Of a DNA stretch of 64,000 nt, positions 13,073 to 24,205 are shown one piece after another. Origin of the DNA: Meloidogyne chitwoodi (lineage: Eukaryota; Nematoda; Chromadorea; Rhabditida; Meloidogynidae). How positions within the stretch are numbered: position 1 is the stretch's first letter; each line of letters begins with the position of its first letter. A program made the position numbers and the translations under genes. The notes under the pieces are model-generated. The model was not told the DNA's origin, did no database searches, and was given only the letters and a program-made list of their open reading frames with translations. The stretch spans positions 620,001-684,000 of the forward strand of contig JACZZP010000005.1 in the NCBI GenBank assembly GCA_015183035.1. The letters run 5' to 3'.

Positions 13073-16000
13073 TTACCAAAGAGAACATTTTATTAAAGGA
13101 TTCATAATTGAGCCTAATGGGCAATTAAATGTTTTTGAAAATTGTGGAAAATTTTGTAAAGGAACATTAACTCTTGCAGGCACAATTGTATGCTGTCCTA
13201 CACTAAGACGTTGTTTAAGCCATATTTGACCCATTTTTGAGCATTGACGCTAAATAAATAATTTTTTTTAATTAAAAAAAAATTTTAAATACATAAGCAT
13301 AATGAATAAAGAAAAGTTGATCATCATTAAAATTTTTTAAATTATTTAATAAATGTTTTGTATAATTTAATTTTTGTTTGAGCATTTTAAAGGCATTGAA
13401 TGCAGCAACAAGACCCCCATTATCAGCAATATTTTCATTTGATGTTAATGAGCCATTAATTGATAATATTGTTCCATCAATATTTACCTTTGGAAGAATA
13501 TAAAGATTTTAAATTTTATATTTTAATTAACACATTAACACTAATAAGATCGCACACATTTTTGTTTCATTTTCATTTTTTGCTTCATTTTTATTTTGTG
13601 ACGATCTTATTGGTGGTGATATAGGGAGATAAGGTGAAGGGTACCTCTTATCTCAACAATTATTTTACCTTAATAGCTCCATATTGTCTAACAAAGCATT
13701 GCTTTCTCTCATAAAATCTACGTCGCATTTCTGGAACAAACCAGTCTTTCTCATACTTTCCCTCAAAATCATAATAAGATCCCCAAGCATCAAAGCCATG
13801 AGATAATTCATGACCAAGAATTACACCTTTTTAAATTAATCAAAATTAAATATCTAATGGTTAATATTTTAAAATAAATTATGGTAAATTCTCTTACCAA
13901 TTCCAGCATAATTAAAAGATGCCGGAAATTCAGGGCTAAAAATAGGTGATTGTAAATAAGCATTTAAAGTAACTAAAGCATTGTTTTCTCTGCTATAATA
14001 AGAATTAACACCCCAAGAAGGGTCATAATATTCAAGTGTTGCTAATTCTCGAAGAAAGCTTAAACCTTTAAATAATTTTTAAAATTTAAATAATTTTTAA
14101 AAATTTTATAATTTTTTTATAAATTTTACCAGTCAATTGATGAACAATTTGAGGAAATAAAACATCCGTTTTTAATGATAAAAAAGGTTTATATATTCTT
14201 TCAAGATATTTATCATTAAATATTTGATCAAAATAAGCACTAACAGGATACATTCCTTTTAATTTATTTAAAGCTTTTTGTTTGGCTTTTGAATCTAACC
14301 ATTTATTTGCTAAAAAAAAATCAAAATTAAATTTTTAATTGTTTAAAAAACTTTTCCTTAAGGCATAAAATAAAAATTTAATTAATCCAGGGAGAGAAAC
14401 CAGGATAAAATATTTTTGTCTCATTAAATAAACAATTTCTATGATTTTAAATTTATTAAGAATTTGCGGATAAAATTTGCGGACTTTTACCGGAAAACGT
14501 AAAAATACCGAACTTTCTTAAAATTGGTTTATTAATAAAAATGTATCAAATATTAATAAAATTATGATAATGCTTTCTAACCCAAAAAATCGTGCAAATT
14601 TCAGTTTAATTCTTTCAAATAATTTTAACTTACATTCAAGCATTTGTTTAAAAGAAGCATAAATATTAACAAATATTTGCTTAATTTGTTCTCTAACACC
14701 ACTAGCCATATGTTTTTTTATGTAAAGATGGTCTAAAAAATGTGGAAAATACCATTGAATAAATTTTGTACATTTTTCTGACATTTGCATCCAACGCCTC
14801 TCTAATGGACATTTTTTTACGCTAAAAGAATCTAAAAAAATTTTAAAAAATTTTTTTAAATTTTATTTATTTTACCTTTCATTTTGTTAACGTCAACATA
14901 AGGATGTGTATAACGTTTATCTAATTGAGGTAAAAATGTCCATAATATTTGCCAATCTAAATAATTATGAATTTTCTAATTTAGGTTTAAGGTAAGGTAG
15001 CGCTGCCTTATAATTTGTAGAAAAGTCAAATGAGGACCTAAATAATTGAAATTTTGCAAAAATATAGGCAATTGTGTTATTCAAAATTTCTAAAAATTTC
15101 AGAATTTTTCGTTTGTTACATTTATGGTTGAAAATGTCGAAATTTTTCACAAATTTTAAAATTTCTGCTAATTTTTGTCTATAACTTTGAAAATATTTTA
15201 CCAAAAAATTTGATATTTTTAGAATTGTTAAATAACACTATTAAAGAGTTTCATACAAAATTTCAAGTATTTAGGTTAACTTTTAAATTTTTTATAAGCT
15301 TTCTCCGATTACTAAATACAATTAATCTCATACCCAAATAATCAGAAATTTGTTGATTTGTCAGTTTTTGTATTGTTTTAGCTAATCTTTGTAATAGACC
15401 AACTTCTGAAACATATATTTCCGTCCTTCCATTTATTCGATAATTAATTGGAGAGACTATTGAACGTAAAAATGTTGTCCAATTAAATGAAGATAAAAAA
15501 GCATTAGGCTTATCAAGTTGAAATAATTGAATATAATTTTGATGTGTTAAAGGGTCATTTTCATATAGAGGGTCAGTATCTGTGTTAAATAAAATTAATT
15601 TGATAATTTTAGGAAGCTAAAGCAGTTAATTTAGGTCAGGGCCGCATCGACAAAAATCAAAGTAAAAGTACAAAAAATTTTATTTAAAAGTACAAAGAAA
15701 AAGAGAAAACAAAGAGAGTATGTGTGTATGCACATTTCTTTTCTTTTAGTTTGCATTTTTTATTTCAATTTACTACTCGAGTGAAATTTATTAATTATAA
15801 AAACATATATATGTTTAATTTTATGTGTATTTTGTCTGCCATTCCTGGTGTCGTGTCATTTGATGGAACACCCCACGCATGGCAGAACCATTGAAATTTT
15901 GAGTTTGTGAGGGGTTGCCCTCACACAAAAACTTTTTATAATTGAATATGAGTTTTTAAATAAAGTAAATTTGTTAATTTTAGTAAGCTCAAAGCAGCTA

Positions 16001-17644
16001 ATTTAACGGGACACTCTTTGGCGCCAATCCCTTTAATTATCCTTACAATTAGAGTTAACTATTTTAAATTTATTTTCTAACCAAAATGAATTGCCAACAT
16101 TTGTTCAACTAACAATAAATTTTTTACACGTCTTTCAGCTTCTGATTTGACCATTTGTTCCAAACGTTTACTCATTGGGCAATAATTTTTGGAACATAAA
16201 GGGTTAACTTCTCCCTTAAATAAATTTTAATTATTTTTTTAATTAATAAATTAAATTAGCACCTTTATAATATAATTAGTAAATGGAAAGAGTATTGGAT
16301 TAATATTATTTTGATGAGATTGTACAATATCATCTTCCAGTAAAGAATTAATTATTTGACCAAAACGTGTGGCTAAAAGCTTATTTCCCTTTTTTAAAAA
16401 TATTTTTTTAATTTAATTTTTTTTTAATTTTTACATTTCCTTTAGAATTCCAATCGCTTTGACTTGAAATTAATGACATTGGACGGACACCTAGAAAAAA
16501 ATTAAATCTTTAGTTGTTTACATTTTTTAAGAATGTATTTCATTTTTATAGAAAATTTGAAATATTGACTAATTATTAGATTTAAAATAAAATTTTTAAT
16601 TAATTTTTAATTAAAGAAAAGAAGAAAAAACAATAGCTTGTGCTTGGAAGGAATTAATTCTCGAGACACTCAACTCTTTTTTATAAGGATACCGTAATAT
16701 AATTGTTCTTATAAAGGGAGTCAACTGCTTCTCTTTGGTTTGATTATTTTTAGATGACTCTCTTTGTAAAAGTAATTACCTATTAGGGAATTTTTATAGA
16801 ATCAGGTTTTATACTTTATTTATTAAAATAGAGCACCCGAACGTTTTATTTATTTTTTAATCTCCAATGGGTGATTTTTAAATTTATTTTTTCAGTCAAA
16901 ACTTTAAAAAACAAAAAGTTAATTTAATTTAAAAAATATACCAATAATTTTCCTTTTTAAATCTGTTCTTCCCTTCCTTGTATCAAATAAATTAACTAAC
17001 TGAAAAAATCCACCAACAGGAAAAGCTTTAATTGCCCATTCTGTATTAAATTCTGGCCTTTTTAATTTTTCATTAGTTCGAAGTAATTTTAATTTATTTA
17101 ATAAAGCATTGCTACCCAATAATTCTTTGCCTGACCATGACATACAAGAAGAATAAAATTCAAACATTTTTTTAAAAATATTTTTTATATTTTGTGTTGC
17201 TTGTAGAGGAGGTATTTTTGTTGTTTTTAAAAGTGCTATTTTTAAAAGAAATTGTTATTTTTTTATTTAAATTAATTTTTTTTAATTTAAAAAGTTTTTT
17301 GAAGAGTTTAGGCTTTAATTAAAATATTAGAAAATTAAAAAATTTAATAAAATTACATTCTAGTTGTAAATCAACCTCAGCTTTTCTTGTTGCTGCATTA
17401 CTTATTTCATAACATTCTGAGCTTAAATTATTTTAAATTATTTTTTTTAATTTATTTAAAATTCTTACACTTTAATTTTCTTTTCAAAACCATCACAAAC
17501 AAATTTGTAAAAATCAGAACATGGATCTAATTTAATATTTAGAGAATTTGACATTTCAATGAAAGAATCTCGAAAAGCAAAAATTGTTGGAATAAAAAGG
17601 AAATGAAGAAAGATTAAAAAATTTAACAAATAAAAATTTAACAT
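13073..17644 (-). CDS. Secreted neprilysin-like M13 zinc metallopeptidase
   Basis: Fourteen exons: 17644-17469, 17421-17357, 17235-16942, 16490-16435, 16388-16263, 16214-16082, 15579-15334, 14956-14876, 14831-14634, 14309-14130, 14065-13898, 13826-13669, 13487-13293, 13249-13073; they join in frame to 750 aa, normal for M13. It cleaves extracellular peptides on the amino side of hydrophobic residues. The N terminus is a signal peptide (MLNFYLLNFLIFLHFLFIP) without stop-transfer residues, so it is probably secreted. Next is the family start DPCSDFYKFVC, then substrate-binding NAY, the zinc motif HELSH (catalytic Glu present), the third zinc ligand in ENIADNGG, and the C-terminal FNCPLGSIMNP...KCSLW. 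All catalytic residues are present. Intron 6 holds a dispersed hairpin element, intron 12 a foldback element, and exons 4-6 are copied in inverse orientation at 20188-20597. Confidence 0.93.
13539..13615. mobile_element. Small foldback element in M13 intron 12
   Basis: Begins CACTAATAAGATCGCACA and ends TGTGACGATCTTATTGGTG, which are near-perfect inverse complements around a T-rich loop. About 77 bp. Probably an internally deleted MITE remnant. Confidence 0.5.
14462..14515. mobile_element. Half-element related to the 22977-23210 MITE
   Basis: Read on the minus strand it contains CGGTATTTTTACG, TTCCGGTAAAAGTCCGCA and ATTTTATCCGCAA, the same word order as the terminal repeat of the MITE at 22977-23210. 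Only one arm is present, in M13 intron 9. Confidence 0.4.
15691..15943 (+). repeat. Dispersed hairpin element, copy A
   Basis: Shares about 250 bp with copies at 20733-20996 (inverse) and 44231-44513: TACAAAGAAAAAGAGAAAAC at one end, a TTTACTACTCGAGTGAAATT core, AAACATATATATGTTT, then two hairpins and ACAAAAACTTTTTATAAT at the other end. Here hairpin 1 has arms TGCCATTCCTGGTGT and ACACCCCACGCATGGCA, and hairpin 2 is GTGAGGG-gttg-CCCTCAC. It lies in M13 intron 6. No coding capacity. Confidence 0.75.
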
Positions 17645-17956
17645 ATTTTTTGCTTTAAATAACCTAAATATTAATTTTAAAAATAAAAATAATTAATTTT
17701 TATAAGAACAAATAATATAGAAAACGAATACAATAATTTTATTCCAAAAATTAATTAGTCCAGGGCTTCCCAAAAATTTAAAAAAATTAAAATAATTTCT
17801 ACATTATAATGAGCAATTTAGATATAAGGAAACTCATCTCTACATATATGCTAAAAAGAACGTGCGCCGACATTTGCAGCCGAAACATTTGCGGACTCGA
17901 CAGTTGCGGACGTGAGATTAATAACAAAAGATTACCAATACTCGATACCTAATGAT
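17645..17956. other. M13 upstream region
   Basis: AT-rich probable promoter. At ~17870-17925 there is a cluster of TTGCGGACTCGACAGTTGCGGAC words (GCGGAC repeated three times) that recur at other insertion sites in this window, so it is probably a transposon scrap rather than a regulatory site. No TATA element can be singled out. Confidence 0.35.
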
Positions 17957-18929
17957 TAGGGGTCGGATTTATATGGACTATAAATCGAAAAATATGGACA
18001 TATAATATGGACTAGAAATTGAAAAATATGGACTGAAATATGGATTAAAAGTCTAAATATGGACAAAATATGGAATATAAATGCAAAATTTTAACATTTA
18101 AAATTTTTATTTCATATTCAACACTTCAAAAATCATTATTTTGTTCAAAATTAGTGATTAAGTACATTTCTAAATTTTTTTTCGGTGAACCGTGTATACA
18201 CGGATGGGCAACTTTCGTATTATTTCGTATTTTTAGACAAAATACGAATTTTTCTGAATTTTCTGTAGTTTTGAACCGACCCATTTGTCAATGTTAATTT
18301 TTTGATTTGTGCACGCATCTCAACCACGGTTGGGGTCATTTCAGTGTTGCCATTCAGTGTTAGCCAGTTAGTTTTGCGCCAGGTAATACCAGTACAGACG
18401 TTCCGACATCTACGAGCCGGAATTTTAGTAAAAAATAAGAAAAAAATAATAAGGACAAATAATGTTAGTTTCTGATATAATCAAAGTTCTGGGCCCGATT
18501 TTGTATGAGATTTTTAGTCTTAACGGTGACTGGGTCAACACTGAACAGGCCAGCACTGAACAGGCCCTTTCCGTCTCAACCAGTCGTCTCTTGTTCGGAA
18601 CGGGCCTGTTAAGTACCGTCATCTCAGTCCTGCCATCTGAGTCCCGAGCCAACTCTTTTTTCGCATCCTCATTTGTCGTACCGCCGTTTTGGTGAATGTT
18701 TTGGAGCCATTTGTTAAAAAATAGTACTATTTATGGGCTGAAATATGGATAAAAAGCCAAAATATGGACAAATATGGAAAATATGGACTGAATGCCAAAA
18801 TATGGAAAATATTGATTGATAACTTGAATACTATTAACTAACATATGCAAAAAAACATGTTTTTTGGACGTTTTAGAGCCTACAGAGTCCAGGAAAAAAA
18901 TATGGAAATCCATATAAATCCGACCCCTA
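17957..18929. mobile_element. hAT-like non-autonomous element, 973 bp
   Basis: Terminal inverted repeats are TAGGGGTCGGATTTATATGG and its complement at the right end, flanked by the 8-bp duplication CTAATGAT (17949-17956 and 18930-18937), which is the hAT signature. Both subterminal regions (18000-18080, 18735-18815) are packed with ATATGGAC/ATATGGAA words, typical of transposase-binding subterminal repeats. The middle (about 18180-18700) is clearly more GC-rich than anything nearby and contains direct repeats (CACTGAACAGGCC) and small open frames (18462-18695 +, 18425-18652 -) matching no family I recognise. There is no transposase: the middle is captured or rearranged DNA. Confidence 0.85.
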
Positions 18930-18937
18930 CTAATGAT

Positions 18938-20187
18938 CATGGGCCTTCAAAAAATCAATTTTTTCAATTCAGAATTTATAAAAAAATTTAAGAATTTTTT
19001 GGTAATTTTTGTAGAATTTTTTATAGCCGTAAATGTCGGGTAGCCGCTAAATAAAATTAAAAAAATATTAAAACAACACATAAAAAAATAAATTTTTATT
19101 TTGTATAAGTAAATTAAAGTGTTGTCACTTATAAAAAAATAAAAAAAAAAATTTAAAATTTAATTAAATAATTATTTACTTAATTATAAGAGTCATTTTT
19201 ATTTAATTAATATTTTTATTAGAAAATAAATTTAATTTAATTATCAAAAAAAAAATATTAACAATTAAAGTTTAAAAATTCTTTCATTTATTTTTATTTA
19301 AAAAATAAAAATTTCTTTTTTATTTTTATCCAAAACTAGAAATTAATTCTTTTTTTTTTTTAAATTTAATTTTATGTACTTTTATTTAAAAATATCACAC
19401 TTTTTTCTTCTTTTGTTTTTAAAAATTAATTGAGTAATCAATGTTTTAATTCTTTTAAAGAAAACAAAAAAAGAGACAAATTTTCTTTTCTAAAATTAAA
19501 AAAAAATTTTATAATTTTTTCAAAAAATTATAAAATTTAATTTTTATAATAAACTCTTTATCTTATGTTTTTAATTATAAAATTTCGTAAAACAACAAAT
19601 AATTTTACTGAAATAAGGGTTTTTTACCTAACGGCAGATGTGATAACTTTTTTTAATTTAGACTTGCATGTAAAAATGTTTTCTTTTTTAACACATTGTG
19701 CAATCTAAAATGGATTATCATTTTGAAAGAAAACTTATAACATTTTTGTGCTCTTAAAATTTAAATCTAAGAAAAATCAAAATTTTATTTACTACAAAAA
19801 AACAATAAAAATATTCAATAAATTATTAGTCTCATAATAAATAAATAAAAAATAGTAAATATATGGCACTTAAATAAATAATTTTTAAGCCACTTATAAA
19901 TTACTAGTAATATCACTGATGAAAGTATAGAAAATTAAATAAAATTTAAAAGATTGATTTTGTCAATAAAAAAAATAATTTAAAAATAAACAAGAATTTT
20001 TTTTATAATTTTTTAATGTTGTTTAATAATTGTTAAAGATAAAAAAGAATTCTTGTTTTTAAATTAAAATATTCATTAAATAATAAAAAGCATAAAAAAT
20101 TTAATTTTTGTCAAAAATATATAACTAAAGTTTTTTCAGTTAAAAAACAATTAAAAATTAAATGAGCATTTTTAAAGAAATGTGAAT
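18938..20187. other. AT-rich intergenic region
   Basis: About 1.2 kb of very AT-rich DNA with no sustained frame. A small GC patch near 19023 (TATAGCCGTAAATGTCGGGTAGCCG) echoes the GCCGAAACATTTGCGG scrap at 17878. No RNA gene recognised. Confidence 0.35.
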
Positions 20188-20597
20188 CGTCCAATGTCAT
20201 TAATTTCAAGTCAAAGCGATTGGAATTCTAAAGGAAATGTAAAAATTAAAAAAAATTTAAATTAAAAAAATATTTTTTAAAAAAGGGAAATAAGCTTTTA
20301 GCCACACGTTTTGGTCAAATAATTAATTCTTTACTGGAAGATGATATTGTACAATCTCATCAAAATAATATTAATCCAATACTCTTTCCATTTACTAATT
20401 ATATTATAAAGGTGCTAATTTAATTTATTAATTAAAAAAATAATTAAAATTTATTTAAGGGAGAAGTTAACCCTTTATGTTCCAAAAATTATTGCCCAAT
20501 GAGTAAACGTTTGGAACAAATGGTCAAATCAGAAGCTGAAAGACGTGTAAAAAATTTATTGTTAGTTGAACAAATGTTGGCAATTCATTTTGGTTAG
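20188..20597 (+). pseudogene. Inverted copy of M13 exons 4-6
   Basis: Plus-strand DNA reproduces, nearly base for base, exons 4, 5 and 6 with introns 4 and 5 of the M13 gene: CGTCCAATGTCATTAATTTC (exon 4), GGAAATAAGCTTTTAGCC (exon 5), GGAGAAGTTAACCC (exon 6) and the donor TTTTGGTTAGAAAA. The match starts abruptly at about 20190 (the first bases of exon 4 are missing) and continues to AAAGGGATTGGC at about 20651, after which similarity drops to that of the adjoining hairpin element. There is no start, HExxH or stop, so it cannot make an enzyme. The very high identity implies a recent duplication or ongoing conversion. Confidence 0.9.
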
Positions 20598-20732
20598 AAA
20601 ATAAATTTAAAATAGTTAACTCTAATTGTAAGGATAATTAAAGGGATTGGCAAACGAGCGTCCTTATAACCGTTATATGCTGCTTTGAGCATACCAGAAT
20701 TATCAAATTTATTCTACTAAACAATTGATATT

Positions 20733-20996
20733 AAATTGTAAAAAGTTTTTGTGTAAGGGCAAACACCCCTACGCTCAAAATTTCAATGGTTCTGCCATGC
20801 CTGAGTTCCCATGCTACATTAAAAAAATGGAAACTCAGGCATGGCAGACAAGATATGCATAAAATGAAAGATATATATGTTTTTATTATTAATAAATTTC
20901 ACTCGAGTAGTAAATTGAAATAAAAAATGCAAACTAAAAGAAAATAAACGTACATACACAACTACTCTCTTTGTTTTCTCTTTTTCTTTGTATTTT
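20733..20996 (-). repeat. Dispersed hairpin element, copy B
   Basis: Inverse orientation relative to copies A and C. It carries the same backbone (AAATTTCACTCGAGTAGTAA, TTTTCTCTTTTTCTTTGTA) but a different hairpin 1: arms TGCCATGCCTGAGTTCCCAT (20792-20812) and ATGGAAACTCAGGCATGGCA (20827-20846), a nearly perfect 20-bp stem. Hairpin 2 is GTAAGGGCAAACACCCCTAC. It adjoins the inverted M13 fragment just as copy A adjoins the real exon 6. Confidence 0.75.
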
Positions 20997-21325
20997 AAAT
21001 AATTTCATTTAATTGAAGGGGACGATTCAGAGTAGCCGGTTATTTTTGACCATAACTTTTTTATTTCTTAACCGATCTGAATAATTCTTTTATTAATCAA
21101 AGTTCCGATAAGCGGATAAAGTTAATAATTTTAAAAAATTCAAAATCATAAATTTAATTTAATAAAAATTATTGAAATTGTATGTAAAATTATTTTAAAT
21201 TAATTTAATTATTTATCTCTTTTATTAAATTCACGCATTTTATTTAACAAATTTCAATTTATATAATTTATTAGAATTATTTTGTTAAAATTATTATTTA
21301 GAAAAAAGACAAATTGCTGTAAACT

Positions 21326-21748
21326 TCAATTATCATTAGAACAGCACGCCATTTCATAAAGTGGTTCGGCACAAGCATTACCCAATACTCGACTAAAAAG
21401 AATTATCTATTTATGTATTTTTAAAAATTAAAAAATATATTATTTTTACCTGCAGCAATCTTCATATGGAGGACTTGCTTTTGAACAATCCCATGTTGCA
21501 CCACTATAAATTAAAAAAATAACTTTTTAAAATTTAATTTAAAAAAGAAGATCTAATATTTTCGTAAATATTATTTATTTTGATATATTAAAACAATTAA
21601 AAATTAAAAAATTTCTAAAAACTTACTCTTTTGTTTTACATTTATAGCCTCTACATTCACATCTACCTTTCTCACATATTTGACCATTTATTATATTAAA
21701 TAAGCAAATTATTAAGAAAATAGGTAAAAGTATATTTAGAGCATTCAT
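21326..21748 (-). CDS. Small secreted cysteine-rich protein, 80 aa
   Basis: Three exons (21748-21627, 21503-21450, 21392-21326) join in frame. The signal peptide is MNALNILLPIFLIICLFNIINGQ; the mature ~57 residues carry ten cysteines: ICEKGRCECRGYKCKTKDG, WDCSK, EDCCSR, NACAEP, MACCSNDN. The paired CC motifs and small size fit a disulphide-rich secreted peptide such as a defence peptide, toxin-like peptide or parasitism effector; I do not recognise a named family. A related signal peptide (MNALNIILTIFLICDLFNLI) lies at 36576 on the opposite strand, so this is a multi-copy family. ATG 21748 is the only start giving a signal peptide. Confidence 0.75.
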
Positions 21749-22655
21749 TTTTATTAAAATATAATTTTTATAAAATATTTTTAATTAATTTTTAATTTTT
21801 CTTTGCCTTTATAAGTATATTCTTCTATTGAAAAATTATTCAATTTTTGAAAGAAAAATTAAAAAAAAAAACAAATTTTTATATTAAATTGTTTTAATAT
21901 ATATTTTTTAAGTTTTAAAAAACAATTTAACCAAAACATTACATTAATAAAATAATAAATAATAATTCTTTGTTATTTACGCTACGTGGATTTCTTTAAG
22001 AAAATTTTAAAAATTAAAAAAATAATAATTTTCTTCTTTTAAATAAAAATAATTATATTACTAATATTCAGAAAATATATAAAAATAATATTATATTTCC
22101 TTTTTAAATTTTTTTTTTAGTTTACGTAAAATATTGCTTAATCAACATTATTTAAAAAAATAATATTTTTAAAATCAGTCGGAATTATTTATTTATTCAA
22201 TTTTAAAAAATTATAATTTTATTGTTTTAATTTAAAAAATAAAAATAAAATATATTTTCTAATCAATAATTGCTTTCATCTCTTTTAATCACCGTTTTTT
22301 CACAGAAATTAAATTAGATTAAAAAACACACATTCCCCTTTAAAGGAAATAGCGGAAACAAAAAAAATAAGAAAAATTAACACTTTATATTTATTTATTT
22401 ATTTAAAGAAAATATTAAAGCAAAAATTAATTAAATAAATTTTTGATTGTTATTTTTTATCAAATAATTAAAAAAATTATTTTTTTTGGTCTCCTTAAAA
22501 ATTAAATATCACTTTATTAATCATTAAAAAATTTATTTGATTTTGAAAAATCTTTTTTTTAATATTTTTTATTTTTTAATTATTAAAGTTAAATTTATTT
22601 ATTTTCCAGAAAAAATTAAAAGATTTTTTTAATTAAAAAATAAATAATTAAAAAA
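21749..22655. other. Divergent intergenic region
   Basis: 0.9 kb of AT-rich DNA between two divergently transcribed genes; it should hold both promoters. TTTACGCTACGTGGATTTC at ~21975 recurs inverted near 36340 (GGAATCCACGTAGCCTAAAT), upstream of the paralogous signal-peptide fragment, so this upstream segment was duplicated with that gene. Confidence 0.45.
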
Positions 22656-23910
22656 ATGATTAAAAATTCTTCTCAATTTTCTTCTCTTTTACAACAAAAA
22701 AATAAAAATAAATTAGAAAAAGAAAATAAAATTATTAAACAAAAACTTGAATTATTTATAAGCCAAATATCTGAAGAATATTCTGATACTTTTTTAAAAA
22801 TAAATAAATGGCCATTATTTATTAATGCTAATATTATTTTTATAAATTCAAACAATTTAAAAAAATACAATTTTAGTAAAGTAATTTAATTTATTTTTTT
22901 AATTAAAATAATTTTTATTTAATTAATTAATTTTATTTTTTCTTTCTTTTTTATTCTGAAAAAAATCAAAAATTGGTTGGTATCTTTCTGTTCTACTCCG
23001 GTAAGCGTCCGCATATTTTATCCGCAACATTTTTTATAAAATTATTATTTTTTAAATAATAATACCTATTTAATTAGTTCAATTTAAATAATATAATATA
23101 TAGGTACTATATAAATTTAATTTTATTTTTTAACTAATTAATATTTTATTTAAAAAATGTTGCGGATAAAAGTTGCGGACGCTTACCGGAGTAGAACAGA
23201 AAGATACCAATATTTGATTTTTTTTATTTATTAAATTAGAAAACTCATCCAAAGCTATTTTAGTATTTTTCAATTTAAAATATTTTAAAAATATTAAATT
23301 TAAAGGTATCAATTTGTAAACAACTTGAATTACCAAAAATTGAAATATTAAAATTAAATGAAAATAAAAATGAAATAAATAATAAAATTGAAGAAGAAAA
23401 AGAAGAAAAAGATTTAATTAAAGAAGCAGTAAATATTTTAAGAAAAACTGTAAAAAGTTTAGATGAAAAATTATTTTTGATTACACAAATAAATTCAACA
23501 ATTCAATTAAACTCAAAATTTAAACATCAAAATGGAGGGTTTATTCAGCAAAAAATTTTGGTAAAAAATTTAAAAATAATTTATTAAAATAATTTATTTT
23601 ATTTCCTAAAATAAAAGAACATTAAATTAAAGCCTTCTAAAATAAAACCACCGGAGGGTTTATTTTTTAAATTAAAATAAATATAAAAAATAATTTTAGC
23701 TCTTTAAAAGACCTTAACTTTCTTCATTTATTTATATATATACATATCCCCCCTTTGTATTTGTAATAAAAATTAAAAAAAACAAATTTTAAATTAATTT
23801 ATTTATTTTGTAAAAAGGATCAACACTCTAATGAACATAAACTTGAACAAAACAATATTTCCAGTTTTTTCAATTTTCCCAGTGAAATGCGCAAACACAA
23901 GGCTAAATAA
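22656..23910 (+). CDS. Unrecognised coiled-coil protein, 190 aa
   Basis: Three exons: 22656-22880, 23306-23560, 23818-23910, all phase 0. The protein is Lys/Asn/Glu-rich, with a predicted coiled coil at ~residues 15-45 (NKNKLEKENKIIKQKLELFI), another in exon 2 (EINNKIEEEKEEKDLIKEAV), and a polar C terminus (SSFFNFPSEMRKHKAK). No signal peptide or TM segment. No family recognised. Intron 1 (425 bp) is enlarged by a complete MITE at 22977-23210. Gene model confidence rests on frame continuity and good splice sites; an RNA-seq read across 22880/23306 would settle it. Confidence 0.55.
22977..23210. mobile_element. MITE with ~58-bp terminal inverted repeats
   Basis: Starts TTGGTATCTTTCTGTTCTAC and ends with its exact complement; each arm continues through CTCCGGTAAGCGTCCGCA and TTTATCCGCAACATTTTTT. 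The loop is ~110 bp of AT. Target duplication is unclear. Inserted in intron 1 of the 190-aa gene. Single-arm relatives lie at 14462-14515, and short GCGGAC/TCCGCA scraps lie elsewhere. Confidence 0.8.
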
Positions 23911-24205
23911 TTAATAAATTTAATTAATAAAATTTTATAAATCTGAAAACAAATTTTTTTTAATTTTTAATATTTCATTAATTTGCACTTTTTTAAAGAG
24001 TAAATTTATAAAATTACCTCATAATGAGTAAAAATTAAAAGTTTATTAATTTGTCAGATATGAGAAATACCTATTTAGTGCTTTAAATAATCAGACTTAT
24101 TAAAATTAAATTCAAATAAAATAAATTAAATTTGAAAATTATTTGATTTATTAAAAATTAATCAAAATAAATTCAAATAATTTTGAAAAATAAAAATATT
24201 TTAAA

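Noticed and set aside
14965..15204. 79-codon minus-strand frame in the M13 gene
   Set aside because: Lies in the intron between exons 7 and 8; no M13 similarity and the flanking exons splice cleanly around it.
18425..18695. Overlapping frames on both strands (75 and 77 codons)
   Set aside because: They lie in the GC-rich core of a non-autonomous hAT-like element, overlap each other on opposite strands, and show no domain or splice context.
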